Shown here: positions 14,024 through 22,254 of the stretch, in pieces
Layout: every line of letters begins with the position of its first letter
Numbering within the stretch: the first letter of the stretch is position 1
Source: Deltaproteobacteria bacterium
Lineage (GTDB): Bacteria > Bdellovibrionota > Bacteriovoracia > Bacteriovoracales > Bacteriovoracaceae
Assembly (NCBI GenBank): GCA_006226755.1
Contig: SBGE01000042.1
Coordinates: 1-32,461 of the forward strand
Direction: 5' to 3'
DNA length: 32,461 nucleotides
Notes under the pieces: model-generated
Told to the model about the DNA's origin: nothing
What the model saw: the letters and a program-made list of their open reading frames with translations, nothing else
Database searches by the model: none
Position numbers and translations under genes: made by a program

Positions 14024-14809
14024 ATGAGCACGAAAGGTTTGGAAAATATCGAAAGAACCAAGAAGTATACTAACGACCAGTATCGAGCGTGGTTTAGAGA
14101 AAATGGTATTCCAAAATCATATAATCCTGTCGTTCATTTGTCTTTTAACTTGGGTACTTTGGCGTTGCTTCTAGGATGGCATCTCTCCTTTGTAACTGAA
14201 TGGAACTGGAAGGTCTTTTCTGTATTGGCCTTTACATTGGTACTTGGAAATCTGGTCGTTTTTCTGATTCACAAGTATCCGCTTCATAAGAGAATGAAGA
14301 TTTGGAGTTTTCCCTATGATGCTCACACAGTAGAACATCACAGATACTTTACTCACGAAAATCCTGTTTATCAGAGCTCATTTGATTTTTATGCAGTCTT
14401 TTTCCCTTGGTTTGTGGTTTTAGGGTTCGCTTTAGTGGCCCAACCATTATTTTATTTTTCCACCAAATTTATCATTGGTAATGAATTGGCCCATGTCTTT
14501 GCCGGCTCTACCGCAGGATATTTTCTTCTCTATGAATTTGTTCATTGGTGTAGTCATCTTCCTGAAGATCATTTCTTTTTGAAAGTGCCTTGGCTTAAAT
14601 ATATGTGGGAACACCATAGAGTTCATCACAATCCAAGACTAATGAATCGATACAACTTTTGTATTGTTTATCCACTTTTTGACATGCTTCTAGGAACACA
14701 TTTTAAAGGAGAGATGCCAAGAAGTAGTGATGAAGACCACTACCAGGACGTCAGGGAGAATCTGAGGCAGAACCCTTCCGGGGCGCCAGTGGAGTCAACT
14801 CTCCAGTAA
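14024..14809 (+). CDS. Fatty-acid hydroxylase / sterol-desaturase family membrane protein
   Basis: A 261-residue integral membrane protein. The eight-His diiron signature is present: HKYPLH (83-88), HTVEHH (101-106), HWCSH (174-178) and HHRVHH (197-202). Hydrophobic segments lie at about 39-58, 66-83, 124-150 and 158-172. Family members insert oxygen or double bonds into fatty acids, sterols, carotenoids or sphingoid lipids, using O2 and an electron donor at the inner membrane. The longest frame opens at 13928, but the start at 14024 has AAGGAG 7 nt upstream and lies after the promoter. Expression is probably controlled by the neighbouring TetR protein. The 3' end overlaps the convergent M48 gene by 59 nt. 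Confidence 0.85.
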   Translation: MSTKGLENIERTKKYTNDQYRAWFRENGIPKSYNPVVHLSFNLGTLALLLGWHLSFVTEWNWKVFSVLAFTLVLGNLVVFLIHKYPLHKRMKIWSFPYDAHTVEHHRYFTHENPVYQSSFDFYAVFFPWFVVLGFALVAQPLFYFSTKFIIGNELAHVFAGSTAGYFLLYEFVHWCSHLPEDHFFLKVPWLKYMWEHHRVHHNPRLMNRYNFCIVYPLFDMLLGTHFKGEMPRSSDEDHYQDVRENLRQNPSGAPVESTLQ

Positions 14810-15608
14810 GAGGCCAGTTGTTTTCCTGAGCATAGATTGAAATTCTATCAACTCGTTCAACAGACAAGGGATGTGTGGAAAAGTATTTTTCCATAATCCC
14901 TTCTTTTTCGGCCAATCTTTCGAAAAACACCAAACCTCCGGCCAAGTGACCATACTTTTTAAAAACCAGACCTGCTCCGAACAAATCGCAATCACTTTCT
15001 TGAGCTTGATTAAATTGTCGATCGGTATAATCAAGGCCACCAAGAAACAATTTGGAAATTGGATTGTCATCACCAAAAATCATCATGGAGAAAAAACCCA
15101 TGACAAGCCTTCGACCCATCCCTTTAAGATGATGCCTGTAATGAAAGTGCCCAAGTTCATGCCCGAGAACCATGGCCAATTCATTTTCACTTTCTACTTT
15201 ATCCAAAAGCTCCTCGACCAACAGTATTGTATCACCAGGGATCGCGAAGGCATTGATATCCTTGCCAGGAATCACTACGACTTCAAAGCTTCTATTCTTC
15301 AAATCAGAAAATTGAAGGAGTTCATTCAGAAGCTGTCTTGCCGTCAGTAATCTGGGTTCAACGTTTTCTTCCTTTTTATCACTAATCAATGGATTCAATT
15401 TTTTTGAGCTACCTATGTATTTCATCAACTGCGCTTCTCTTTCTGGCGAGAGACGTTCGACTATGGAATCTAAAGCAAAAATACTACTCCAGTATAAAGC
15501 GATCAAAATGGCGAATATGGATAAGACCAAGATAATGACTTCTTTAACGTGATTCACGTCTGAGACATTATGGTTATGCTCTTCCGGATTAACTTGGCGA
15601 ATACTCAA
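14751..15608 (-). CDS. M48-family membrane-anchored metalloprotease
   Basis: A 285-residue protein. One membrane helix at about 22-46 is followed by a periplasmic-type M48 catalytic domain. The zinc motif is HELGH (150-154, in MVLGHELGHFHYRH) and the third ligand is probably Glu204 in QESDCDLFG, where the family usually has E-x-x-AD. The 'STHPLSVERVDRI' segment near the C terminus is the conserved 'THP....R' motif. M48 proteins such as BepA and Oma1 handle envelope protein quality control. It is the last gene of a coupled YbjQ-YbjQ-M48 unit; its start overlaps the preceding stop by 4 nt. The 3' end overlaps the desaturase gene by 59 nt on the other strand. Confidence 0.9.
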   Translation of the reverse strand: MSIRQVNPEEHNHNVSDVNHVKEVIILVLSIFAILIALYWSSIFALDSIVERLSPEREAQLMKYIGSSKKLNPLISDKKEENVEPRLLTARQLLNELLQFSDLKNRSFEVVVIPGKDINAFAIPGDTILLVEELLDKVESENELAMVLGHELGHFHYRHHLKGMGRRLVMGFFSMMIFGDDNPISKLFLGGLDYTDRQFNQAQESDCDLFGAGLVFKKYGHLAGGLVFFERLAEKEGIMEKYFSTHPLSVERVDRISIYAQENNWPLTGELTPLAPRKGSASDSP

Positions 15609-16060
15609 ACTTTGTTCCTGAACTTGACAGCGGTTGCATAAGCAACAGCTTCAATACTGCCAACACTTTTTTCTCCCTGTCCCTTGGAAATCGAACTGGT
15701 CTCTATCCGAACATTAAGAAAGATATCAGCATCTTTTGCATCTTCTTTCATTCGAAGAAGTGCTTCACGTCTGGCCCGATCAAGAAGAGACTCATAACTT
15801 GTCAGTCGACCTCCAAAAACCATTTTGAGTCCGGCCAAAAATCTTTTGAAATAATCGACACTGACAACTGTACTACCAACGGCCAGAGCTGAACTTTCAA
15901 TCTCTCGACCTTCAAGTGGTACACTTTTCATATTCACAGCAGGACGCTTGGAATGTCTTCTTTCTCTTTTTAGAATCGATTTATAATGTTTCTTTTCGTA
16001 ATGAGTTCCAAATCCATAACCTAGGATAAGAAAAACGACGACGCCAATCAGTTGTTCCAC
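15605..16060 (-). CDS. YbjQ-family protein with N-terminal membrane anchor
   Basis: 151 residues. The first 20 form a membrane helix (LIGVVVFLILGYGFGT), then a basic linker (KKHYKSILKRERRHSKR), then a YbjQ/UPF0145-type domain (about 45-151) with the motif GGRLTSYESLLDRARREALLRM followed by a 'VRIETSS' strand. YbjQ proteins form pentameric rings of unknown function and are sometimes called 'heavy-metal-binding', which is not well supported. The gene starts at the last base of the previous YbjQ gene's stop and ends inside the M48 gene, so all three are coupled. It resembles its neighbour closely enough to be a duplication that gained a membrane anchor. Confidence 0.85.
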   Translation of the reverse strand: MEQLIGVVVFLILGYGFGTHYEKKHYKSILKRERRHSKRPAVNMKSVPLEGREIESSALAVGSTVVSVDYFKRFLAGLKMVFGGRLTSYESLLDRARREALLRMKEDAKDADIFLNVRIETSSISKGQGEKSVGSIEAVAYATAVKFRNKV

Positions 16061-16374
16061 TAATCAATCCTTACAGCTGTGCCATAGACATATAGTTCCG
16101 CAGCTCCTTGAGCGACACTTGAAGTTGAAAAGCGAACATTTAAAACCGCATTTGCTCCAAGCTCTCTGGCCTGTGCAACCATTCTTTCCATGGCCTCGTT
16201 TCGTGATTCTTGAAGAAGTTCGGAATAACCTTTAAGTTCACCACCAACCAAATTCTTGAGTCCCGCCATGATATCTCGTCCGATATGTTTTGCTCTGACA
16301 GTACTTCCTGAGACCAAACCGATATACTCAACAATGTTTTTTCCTGGAATAGATTCCAGATTTGATACTTCCAT
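16060..16374 (-). CDS. YbjQ/UPF0145-family protein
   Basis: A 104-residue soluble protein close to the normal YbjQ length. The signature is complete: IVEYIGLVSGSTVRAKHIGRD, then GGELKGYSELLQESRNEAMERM, then GANAVLNVRFSTSSVAQG and the closing AELYVYGTAVRI strand. The function of the family is unknown; crystal structures show a pentameric ring. It has an AAGGAG ribosome site 5 nt before the ATG and is the first gene of the YbjQ-YbjQ-M48 unit, divergent from the ECF sigma gene across a 217-nt gap. Confidence 0.9.
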   Translation of the reverse strand: MEVSNLESIPGKNIVEYIGLVSGSTVRAKHIGRDIMAGLKNLVGGELKGYSELLQESRNEAMERMVAQARELGANAVLNVRFSTSSVAQGAAELYVYGTAVRID

Positions 16375-16458
16375 ATAAACTCCTTGTTTTCTTATTATCT
16401 AACTCACATCCAGATGCAGATAGGAGGCAAGTTTTGTTTAATTTGTCCCACAGCACTC

Positions 16459-16486
16459 TTGAATTATGATGGATATGAGATAAAAT
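16459..16486 (+). promoter_or_regulatory. Candidate sigma-70 promoter for the ECF sigma operon
   Basis: TTGAAT (16459-16464) and TAAAAT (16481-16486) are 16 nt apart, giving a leader of about 100 nt. A second element closer in, GAAAAC near 16548 and GTCC near 16568, vaguely resembles an ECF-type autoregulated promoter but would start inside the ribosome site. The rest of the 16375-16591 gap shows nothing I can name. Confidence 0.35.
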
Positions 16487-16591
16487 TTTAACCAATAAAC
16501 ATCTGAAATTACAGGTTTTTCAAAGAAACTCCCAAAAATCTTCTAAGAAAACTCCTGCTCGTTCGTTGTCCTACCAGAAGGAGTGAAAACG

Positions 16592-17101
16592 ATGTCTTCT
16601 GAAAACAAACAGGCCTGGTTTCAATTAACCGTAAGGCAACAACAATCTCCACTGATCAACTACACCAGAAAAATTACTCTGGATGTGGAAGCAGCTAAAG
16701 ATGTTGTGCAAGAAAGTTTTTTGAAACTTTGGAAAGAAGACTATCCCGAGATAGTCGAATTGATTCCACCTTGGCTTTTCAGAGTCTGTCGCAATCACGC
16801 CATTGATATCAAACGAAGGGAGAAGAGATTGACCCGAACGGAAGATGGTGCTGAGTTGGCCATTGTAATGGGAGATCAAGAAACAAGAACTGAAGGAAAC
16901 ATGGCCCTGGCAACCTTGACCAGAGTTCAAATCAAGTATCAGGAAGTTCTTATTCTCAAACTCACCCACGAACTCTCTTATAAAGAGATCGCGGACATTA
17001 CAGGACATTCAGTGACCAATGTGGGTGTACTCATCCACGAAGGCATGAAGGAGTTGCGTGAACTCTTAGGCGCAAACTCTATGGAGGTGGCCAATGACTA
17101 A
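16592..17101 (+). CDS. ECF-type RNA polymerase sigma factor
   Basis: A 169-residue sigma factor with region 2 (about 15-80, with AKDVVQESFLKLWK and PPWLFRVCRNHAIDIKRR) and region 4 (about 110-160, YQEVLILKLTHELSYKEIADITGHSVTNVGVLIHEGMKEL, containing the helix-turn-helix). AGAAGGAG at 16576-16583 selects ATG 16592 over a GTG at 16583. The gene overlaps the next one by 8 nt, and that product carries an anti-sigma-like N terminus, so the pair forms a sigma/anti-sigma switch. It should direct RNA polymerase to envelope- or stress-responsive genes; targets are not visible here. Confidence 0.9.
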   Translation: MSSENKQAWFQLTVRQQQSPLINYTRKITLDVEAAKDVVQESFLKLWKEDYPEIVELIPPWLFRVCRNHAIDIKRREKRLTRTEDGAELAIVMGDQETRTEGNMALATLTRVQIKYQEVLILKLTHELSYKEIADITGHSVTNVGVLIHEGMKELRELLGANSMEVAND

Positions 17102-19157
17102 TCTATTAAACGATCCACGTCTAACCGCTTATGCACTCGGTGAACTCTCTCCTGAACAAACCAGGGAGTTTGAAATGGAACTACAAAAAGATCCAAAAGC
17201 ACAAAAAGAAGTTGAAGAAATTCAACAAACAGCAGCACTTATGAAAGGTGAACTTTCCAAGGAAGAGACGATGAATCTCGATCCTGAAAAATTATCAGCT
17301 CTTGAAAGTCAAACTATTGAGAAAAAATCGTGGTTAGACTTTCTAAGAAATAAGTACATGATGGCCGGTATTCCTGCTCTCGCCGCCTCTGTTTTGATCG
17401 TTCTTAATGTCGCCAAAGAAGAGAAGAATATCCAGTACCTTTCGAAGACAGCTCCTGAGAAAAAGACCGATGCTGTAAATCAGGCGATTGGACTATTAAA
17501 AGAAGGACAAGGAAATATTGTTTCCACCGACGGAGCCAGAAAAGGTCGAAGTAATGAAGCAAAGAAACTCAGTAAACCTAAAGCTGAGATGGATATGTTG
17601 GCCGATGAAGAAATTGCAATGCCTTCAACAATAAGTGCCCAACGGAGTGCTGGAGCACCCGTTGCAAAAATCAATTCTTTTGCAGGGGGAATGATTGCTC
17701 ATGAACCGATGCCTGTAGATAGACAGGAATTTAATACAGAAGATTATGACAAAATCGAAAATGCGGATTGGACAAGGGTCAGTGACCAGCCCCTCTCAAC
17801 TTTTTCAATTGATGTTGATACCGCAAGCTATTCAAATATGAGACGTTTTCTCAACAATGGTTCCCTACCTCCTGTCGATTCAGTTCGTATCGAGGAGTTT
17901 GTTAACTATTTCGATTACGACTACGAAGGACCTAGCGGAAAACACCCTTTTGCTGTGAACTTTGAGCAATCTGTTTCGCCTTGGAATTCAAAAAACAAAC
18001 TTGTTCGAATCGGAGTTAAGGGTAAAGAAATCAAAACAGAAGAAAGACCAAACTCAAACTTTGTTTTTCTACTTGATGTCAGTGGCTCAATGAATGATCC
18101 CAACAAGCTTCCAATTTTGAAGGATGCTATGAAACTTTTGACAAGAAAACTCACTGAAAAAGATAGAGTTTCTATCGTTGTTTATGCTGGTGCCTCAGGT
18201 CTTGTTCTTCCTTCAACACCAGGGGATCAAAAAGCAAAAATACTGGGAGCTTTGACACAATTGAGTGCTGGAGGCTCGACAAATGGTGGGCAAGGAATCG
18301 AGCTCGCTTATAAAGTGGCCAAGGAAAATTTCATCAAAGGTGGGATCAACAGAGTCATTCTTGCGACCGATGGGGACTTTAATGTTGGAAACACCTCAAG
18401 AGGTGGACTCCTTACCATGATCGAGGAAAAGGCCAAGTCCAATATCTTTTTGACAGTTCTTGGTCTTGGGATGGGGAACTACAAGGATGGAACACTTGAA
18501 CAATTGGCGGACAAAGGTAACGGTAATTATGCTTATCTCGATACCTTGAACGAGGCAAAAAAAGTGCTCATCAACGATATGGATTCAACTTTGATCACCA
18601 TCGCCAAAGACGTCAAAATTCAGGTTGAATTCAATCCGTCAAAAGTTTCGGCCTATCGTTTGATTGGTTATGAAAACAGAAAATTAGCGGCCAAAGACTT
18701 CAACGATGACAAAAAAGATGCGGGAGAAATTGGGGCCGGTCATACTGTGACAGCTTTTTACGAAGTGGTTCCTGCTGGAGTTGAGATTGACTCCCCTTCT
18801 GTTGACGCTCTGAAGTATCAACGTCCGAAGAAGGTAGTTAAGGGAAATACTGACGAACTTATGACTGTTAAGCTGCGTTATAAAGAACCAGAAGGCGACA
18901 AATCGAGCAAGTTAGAATTCCCTCTCAAAGACGAGAGTAAGAAATTCGAATCTGCTTCACGAGATTATCAGTTCGCAGCTTCGGTAGCGTCATTTGCCAT
19001 GATCTTAAGAAAAGACCAGAAAATCGGCGATATGAGCATCCAAAAGATCATCGATACCGCTAAGGCCAATAAGGGTGATGACCCTTTTGGCTATAGACAA
19101 GAGTTCATCGAGAACGTTGAACTAGCCAGAGAACTTTATAAAGCACAAAACCAATAA
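17094..19157 (+). CDS. Membrane VWA protein (YfbK-like) with anti-sigma-like N terminus
   Basis: 687 residues. Residues 1-55 (DPRLTAYALGELSPEQTREFE) match the start of membrane anti-sigma factors but lack the zinc-ligand His/Cys set. A single membrane helix follows at about 88-106, then a linker, then a YfbK-type N-terminal segment (STFSIDVDTASYSNMRRFL, 236-255). The von Willebrand A domain starts at about 320, with the MIDAS motif DVSGSM (328-333), a downstream Thr (GGSTNGG) and ATDGD. The C-terminal 170 residues fit DUF3520. The MIDAS is intact, so metal-dependent binding is expected outside the membrane. Such proteins next to ECF sigma genes are known in several phyla. The gene overlaps the sigma gene by 8 nt and is followed by a strong terminator. 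Confidence 0.9.
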   Translation: MTNLLNDPRLTAYALGELSPEQTREFEMELQKDPKAQKEVEEIQQTAALMKGELSKEETMNLDPEKLSALESQTIEKKSWLDFLRNKYMMAGIPALAASVLIVLNVAKEEKNIQYLSKTAPEKKTDAVNQAIGLLKEGQGNIVSTDGARKGRSNEAKKLSKPKAEMDMLADEEIAMPSTISAQRSAGAPVAKINSFAGGMIAHEPMPVDRQEFNTEDYDKIENADWTRVSDQPLSTFSIDVDTASYSNMRRFLNNGSLPPVDSVRIEEFVNYFDYDYEGPSGKHPFAVNFEQSVSPWNSKNKLVRIGVKGKEIKTEERPNSNFVFLLDVSGSMNDPNKLPILKDAMKLLTRKLTEKDRVSIVVYAGASGLVLPSTPGDQKAKILGALTQLSAGGSTNGGQGIELAYKVAKENFIKGGINRVILATDGDFNVGNTSRGGLLTMIEEKAKSNIFLTVLGLGMGNYKDGTLEQLADKGNGNYAYLDTLNEAKKVLINDMDSTLITIAKDVKIQVEFNPSKVSAYRLIGYENRKLAAKDFNDDKKDAGEIGAGHTVTAFYEVVPAGVEIDSPSVDALKYQRPKKVVKGNTDELMTVKLRYKEPEGDKSSKLEFPLKDESKKFESASRDYQFAASVASFAMILRKDQKIGDMSIQKIIDTAKANKGDDPFGYRQEFIENVELARELYKAQNQ

Positions 19158-19167
19158 GAGCTATTGT

Positions 19168-19200
19168 AGCGCTCCGAGCTAATTCGGAGCGCTTTTTTTT
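19168..19200 (+). terminator. Rho-independent terminator after the sigma/VWA operon
   Basis: AGCGCTCCGA and TCGGAGCGCT form a perfect 10-bp stem with a 6-nt loop (GCTAAT), followed by eight T. It lies 11 nt after the VWA stop codon. Confidence 0.95.
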
Positions 19201-19265
19201 CTTATACAAGAGTAAAAAAATCTATCTTTTTCTCCTCTTACCCTCTCCCCTTTCTTTAGAGTAAG

Positions 19266-19274
19266 TGTTATGAT
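19266..19274 (+). promoter_or_regulatory. Candidate extended -10 promoter for korAB
   Basis: TGTTATGAT contains the TGn extension and TATGAT (19269-19274), giving a leader of about 75 nt. No -35 is visible. I see no other convincing element in the 199-nt gap between the VWA gene and korA apart from the terminator. Confidence 0.35.
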
Positions 19275-19356
19275 TCCCGAGTTATTTGCCCATTAAAAAC
19301 GGTATCAAATTGAAGTTTAAAAAAACTTTTTCTCATAATCTTAAAGGACTCATTCT

Positions 19357-21177
19357 ATGCAAGAATTAGACAGTGTCGTCATCCGTTTTTCCGGAGACTC
19401 CGGGGACGGTATGCAGCTTACAGGTACTCAGTTCTCTAACACGTCGGCCCTTATGGGGAACGACATCGCAACTTTCCCAGACTTTCCAGCTGAAATTCGT
19501 GCCCCGGCCGGTACAGTTGCTGGTGTATCAGGTTTCCAGGTTCACATCGGAGCCAGTGAAATTAATACTCCTGGAGATGAACCACAGGTTCTAGTAGCGA
19601 TGAACCCAGCAGCATTGAAGGCCAACCTCCAGTCCGTCAAGAAAGGTGGAACCATCATTCTTAACATGGATGCCTTTACTGAAAACAATGCTCAAAAAGC
19701 AGGATACAGTGGGGACCCTCTTCAAATTGAAAACCTTGACGACTACTTAGTCATCAAGGCGCATATCACTACTCAAACAACAGAAGCGTTGAAAGACCTT
19801 GATCTCGACAATAAGTCGAAGGCCAGATGTAAAAACTTTTACGCTCTAGGTATGACTTACTTCATGTTCAACCGTGAACTTGAGCCAACCTTGAAATGGA
19901 TCAACGATAAGTTTGGAAAAAAACCTATTCTTGCTGAAGCCAACACCACTGCACTAAAAGCTGGACGTAACTTCGCCGAGACTTTGGAAGCTATTCCAAA
20001 TACCTTTGTTGTTCCAAAGGCCAATATTGAAAAAGGAACATATAGAAGCATCAACGGTAATACTGCGACTGCTTGGGGATTCATTCAAGCTGCTCAAGCT
20101 GCAGGACTTGATCTTTTCCTTGGTTCTTACCCTATTACTCCTGCTTCAGATATTCTTCACGAACTCTCAAAGCATAAAAACTTTGGAGTAAAAACTTTCC
20201 AAGCTGAAGATGAAATCGCAGGTATTTGTACAGCAATCGGTGCTTCGTATGCCGGTGCTCTAGCACTGACAACTTCATCAGGTCCAGGGATCGCCCTTAA
20301 AGGTGAGGCCATGGGTCTTGCCATGATTTACGAACTACCACTTGTAATCGTCAACGTACAAAGAGGTGGACCTTCAACTGGTCTTCCAACAAAAACTGAG
20401 CAGTCCGATCTTCTTCAATGTATGTATGGAAGAAACGGTGAATCTCCAATGATCGTTGTTGCTGCTTCTAGACCTGCTGATTGTTTTGATATGGCCTTTG
20501 AAGCCTCAAGACTTGCTCTAGAGCATATGACTCCAGTTGTTCTTTTGACTGACGGATACATTGCCAACGGTGCAGAGCCTTGGAAACTTCCAGACCTTTC
20601 AAAAGAGTTCAACAAGATTTCTGTCAAGAAACCTAAGAAGGATGCTGACAATTGGTTGGCCTACGAAAGAGATGAGAACCAAGTAAGAACTTGGGCCATT
20701 CCAGGAATGGAAGGTTACGAGCACAGACTAGGTGGTCTTGAGAAAGCCCTTAATACTGGTAACGTCTCATACGATCCAAACAACCACGAAACCATGTGCC
20801 ACATCAGAGAGGAAAAAGTTCAAAAAGCCTCTTTGAATATTCCTCTTCAAGAGCTTGAAGGTGATGAGAGTGGTGATCTTCTCGTTGTGAGCTGGGGTGG
20901 AACTTATGGAGCTACTCACATGGCAGTAAAGCAACTCAGAAAAGAAGGACATAAGGTTTCGTTGATGCACCTTAAGTACATTAATCCAATGCCTAGAAAC
21001 GTCGAATCTATTTTCAAGAACTTCAAGAAAGTCATCGTTGCCGAGTTGAACCTTGGTCAAATGAGACAAATATTGAACGGGAAATATAATATCGGCGCAA
21101 AAGGTTATAATAAGGTTCAGGGTCTACCATTCAAGATTTCTGAACTGGTTGAAGCTTTTAAACAAGAACTAGGCTAA
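19357..21177 (+). CDS. korA: 2-oxoacid:ferredoxin oxidoreductase, fused gamma-alpha subunit
   Basis: A 606-residue protein. Residues 1-190 are the gamma domain (VVIRFSGDSGDGMQLTGTQFS...), residues 200-600 the alpha domain (TATAWGFIQAAQAAGLDLFLGSYPITPASDILHELS, then FQAEDEIAGICTAIGASYAGALALTTSSGPG). This fused gamma-alpha layout is the two-subunit KorA type. With KorB it decarboxylates 2-oxoglutarate (or a related 2-oxoacid) to the acyl-CoA with reduction of ferredoxin. AAAGGA lies 9 nt before the ATG. It is followed by korB after 14 nt. The codons look tuned for high expression compared with neighbouring hypothetical genes. Substrate preference between 2-oxoglutarate and other 2-oxoacids cannot be read from the sequence, but the neighbours and length favour Kor. 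Confidence 0.9.
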   Translation: MQELDSVVIRFSGDSGDGMQLTGTQFSNTSALMGNDIATFPDFPAEIRAPAGTVAGVSGFQVHIGASEINTPGDEPQVLVAMNPAALKANLQSVKKGGTIILNMDAFTENNAQKAGYSGDPLQIENLDDYLVIKAHITTQTTEALKDLDLDNKSKARCKNFYALGMTYFMFNRELEPTLKWINDKFGKKPILAEANTTALKAGRNFAETLEAIPNTFVVPKANIEKGTYRSINGNTATAWGFIQAAQAAGLDLFLGSYPITPASDILHELSKHKNFGVKTFQAEDEIAGICTAIGASYAGALALTTSSGPGIALKGEAMGLAMIYELPLVIVNVQRGGPSTGLPTKTEQSDLLQCMYGRNGESPMIVVAASRPADCFDMAFEASRLALEHMTPVVLLTDGYIANGAEPWKLPDLSKEFNKISVKKPKKDADNWLAYERDENQVRTWAIPGMEGYEHRLGGLEKALNTGNVSYDPNNHETMCHIREEKVQKASLNIPLQELEGDESGDLLVVSWGGTYGATHMAVKQLRKEGHKVSLMHLKYINPMPRNVESIFKNFKKVIVAELNLGQMRQILNGKYNIGAKGYNKVQGLPFKISELVEAFKQELG

Positions 21178-21191
21178 GAGAGGATAGAAAA

Positions 21192-22199
21192 ATGACTGAG
21201 AATCCAACGTATAAGAAAAAAGATTTTGTTAGTGATCAGGAAGTCAGATGGTGCCCAGGTTGCGGAGACTACGCTATCCTTTCATCTGTTCAGATGGCGT
21301 TGACAAAAATTGGAAAGAAAAAAGAAGATATCGTATTCGTTTCTGGGATCGGTTGCTCTTCACGTTTTCCTTACTATGTAAACACTTACGGACTTCATAC
21401 CATTCACGGTAGAGCACCTGCTTTTGCTTCTGGTATCAAGTCTACAAATCCAAACCTTTCAGTTTGGATCATCACTGGAGACGGAGACGGACTTTCCATT
21501 GGTGGGAACCACTTGATTCACATTTTGAGAAGAAATATCGATTGTAACATCATCCTTTTCAACAATGAGATCTACGGTTTGACCAAAGGCCAATACTCTC
21601 CGACTTCACAAAGAGGTCTTGTCACTAAATCGACTCCTTACGGATCAATTGACCGCTCTTTTACACCAGCGAAACTTGCCATTGGTGCTGGAGCGACTTT
21701 CTTTGCTAGAACTATGGATACTGATCCAAAGCACATGCAAGACATTTCTCTTGCAGCTGAAGAACACAGAGGTACTTCTTTGATTGAAGCATACCAAAAC
21801 TGTGTAATCTTCAACGATGGTGTTCACGATCTATATACCAATAGAAAAACCAGAGATGACCACTGTGTATTCATCGAGCATGGACAACCAATGATCTTTG
21901 GAAAAGACAAAAATAAGGGAATCAAGCTTACAGGTTCAAAACTTGAAGTTGTCACTATTGGTGAAAATGGTGTGACTGAAGCTGATCTTCTTGTTCACGA
22001 TCAAACTGATGAAAGATTGGCCTTCATGCTTGCTGGTATGAAAGGACCTGAACTTCCTGTTGCAGTTGGTATCCTTTATAAAGTTGATGACGTTCACTAT
22101 GACGAGCAAATCTGTGCTCAGGTAGAAGAAGTTAAGGCCAAGAAAGGTGCCGGAGACATGAACAAGCTTCTCCACTCTGGAGACACTTGGGAAATCTAA
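21192..22199 (+). CDS. korB: 2-oxoacid:ferredoxin oxidoreductase, beta subunit
   Basis: A 335-residue ThDP- and [4Fe-4S]-binding subunit. The four cluster Cys are visible: WCPGC (21, 24), GIGC (55) and YQNC (204). The thiamine diphosphate motif runs from GDGDG (96-100) to the Asn pair in FNNEIYGLTKGQ. The GIGCSSRFPYYVNTYG segment is diagnostic for the KorB/PorB family. AGAGGA precedes the ATG. It completes the enzyme with KorA; a separate delta ferredoxin-like subunit is absent, so an external ferredoxin must accept the electrons. It ends before a terminator shared with the convergent protease gene. Confidence 0.92.
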   Translation: MTENPTYKKKDFVSDQEVRWCPGCGDYAILSSVQMALTKIGKKKEDIVFVSGIGCSSRFPYYVNTYGLHTIHGRAPAFASGIKSTNPNLSVWIITGDGDGLSIGGNHLIHILRRNIDCNIILFNNEIYGLTKGQYSPTSQRGLVTKSTPYGSIDRSFTPAKLAIGAGATFFARTMDTDPKHMQDISLAAEEHRGTSLIEAYQNCVIFNDGVHDLYTNRKTRDDHCVFIEHGQPMIFGKDKNKGIKLTGSKLEVVTIGENGVTEADLLVHDQTDERLAFMLAGMKGPELPVAVGILYKVDDVHYDEQICAQVEEVKAKKGAGDMNKLLHSGDTWEI

Positions 22200-22224
22200 T
22201 TTCACTTTAAAATTTGTTAAAAAG

Positions 22225-22250
22225 AAAGGGATCCTTCGGATCCCTTTTTT
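22225..22250. terminator. Rho-independent terminator, probably bidirectional
   Basis: AAAGGGATCC and GGATCCCTTT pair as a 10-bp stem around a TTC loop, with a T run on the plus strand and an A-rich left side that gives a broken T run on the minus strand. It sits between korB and the convergent C25 protease gene and could serve both. Confidence 0.9.
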
Positions 22251-22254
22251 ATTT

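Noticed and set aside
14871-15350. 159-codon open frame on the plus strand
   Set aside because: It is antisense to the M48 protease, whose HELGH motif and flanks are intact; no ribosome site or family features.
19310-19339. TTGAAG-18-CATAAT as the korA promoter
   Set aside because: The predicted transcription start would fall inside the korA ribosome site; the extended -10 farther upstream is more reasonable.
22228-22244. Terminator loop as a UUCG tetraloop
   Set aside because: Closing C-G pairing in that register would break the stem below; the perfect pairing gives a three-base TTC loop.
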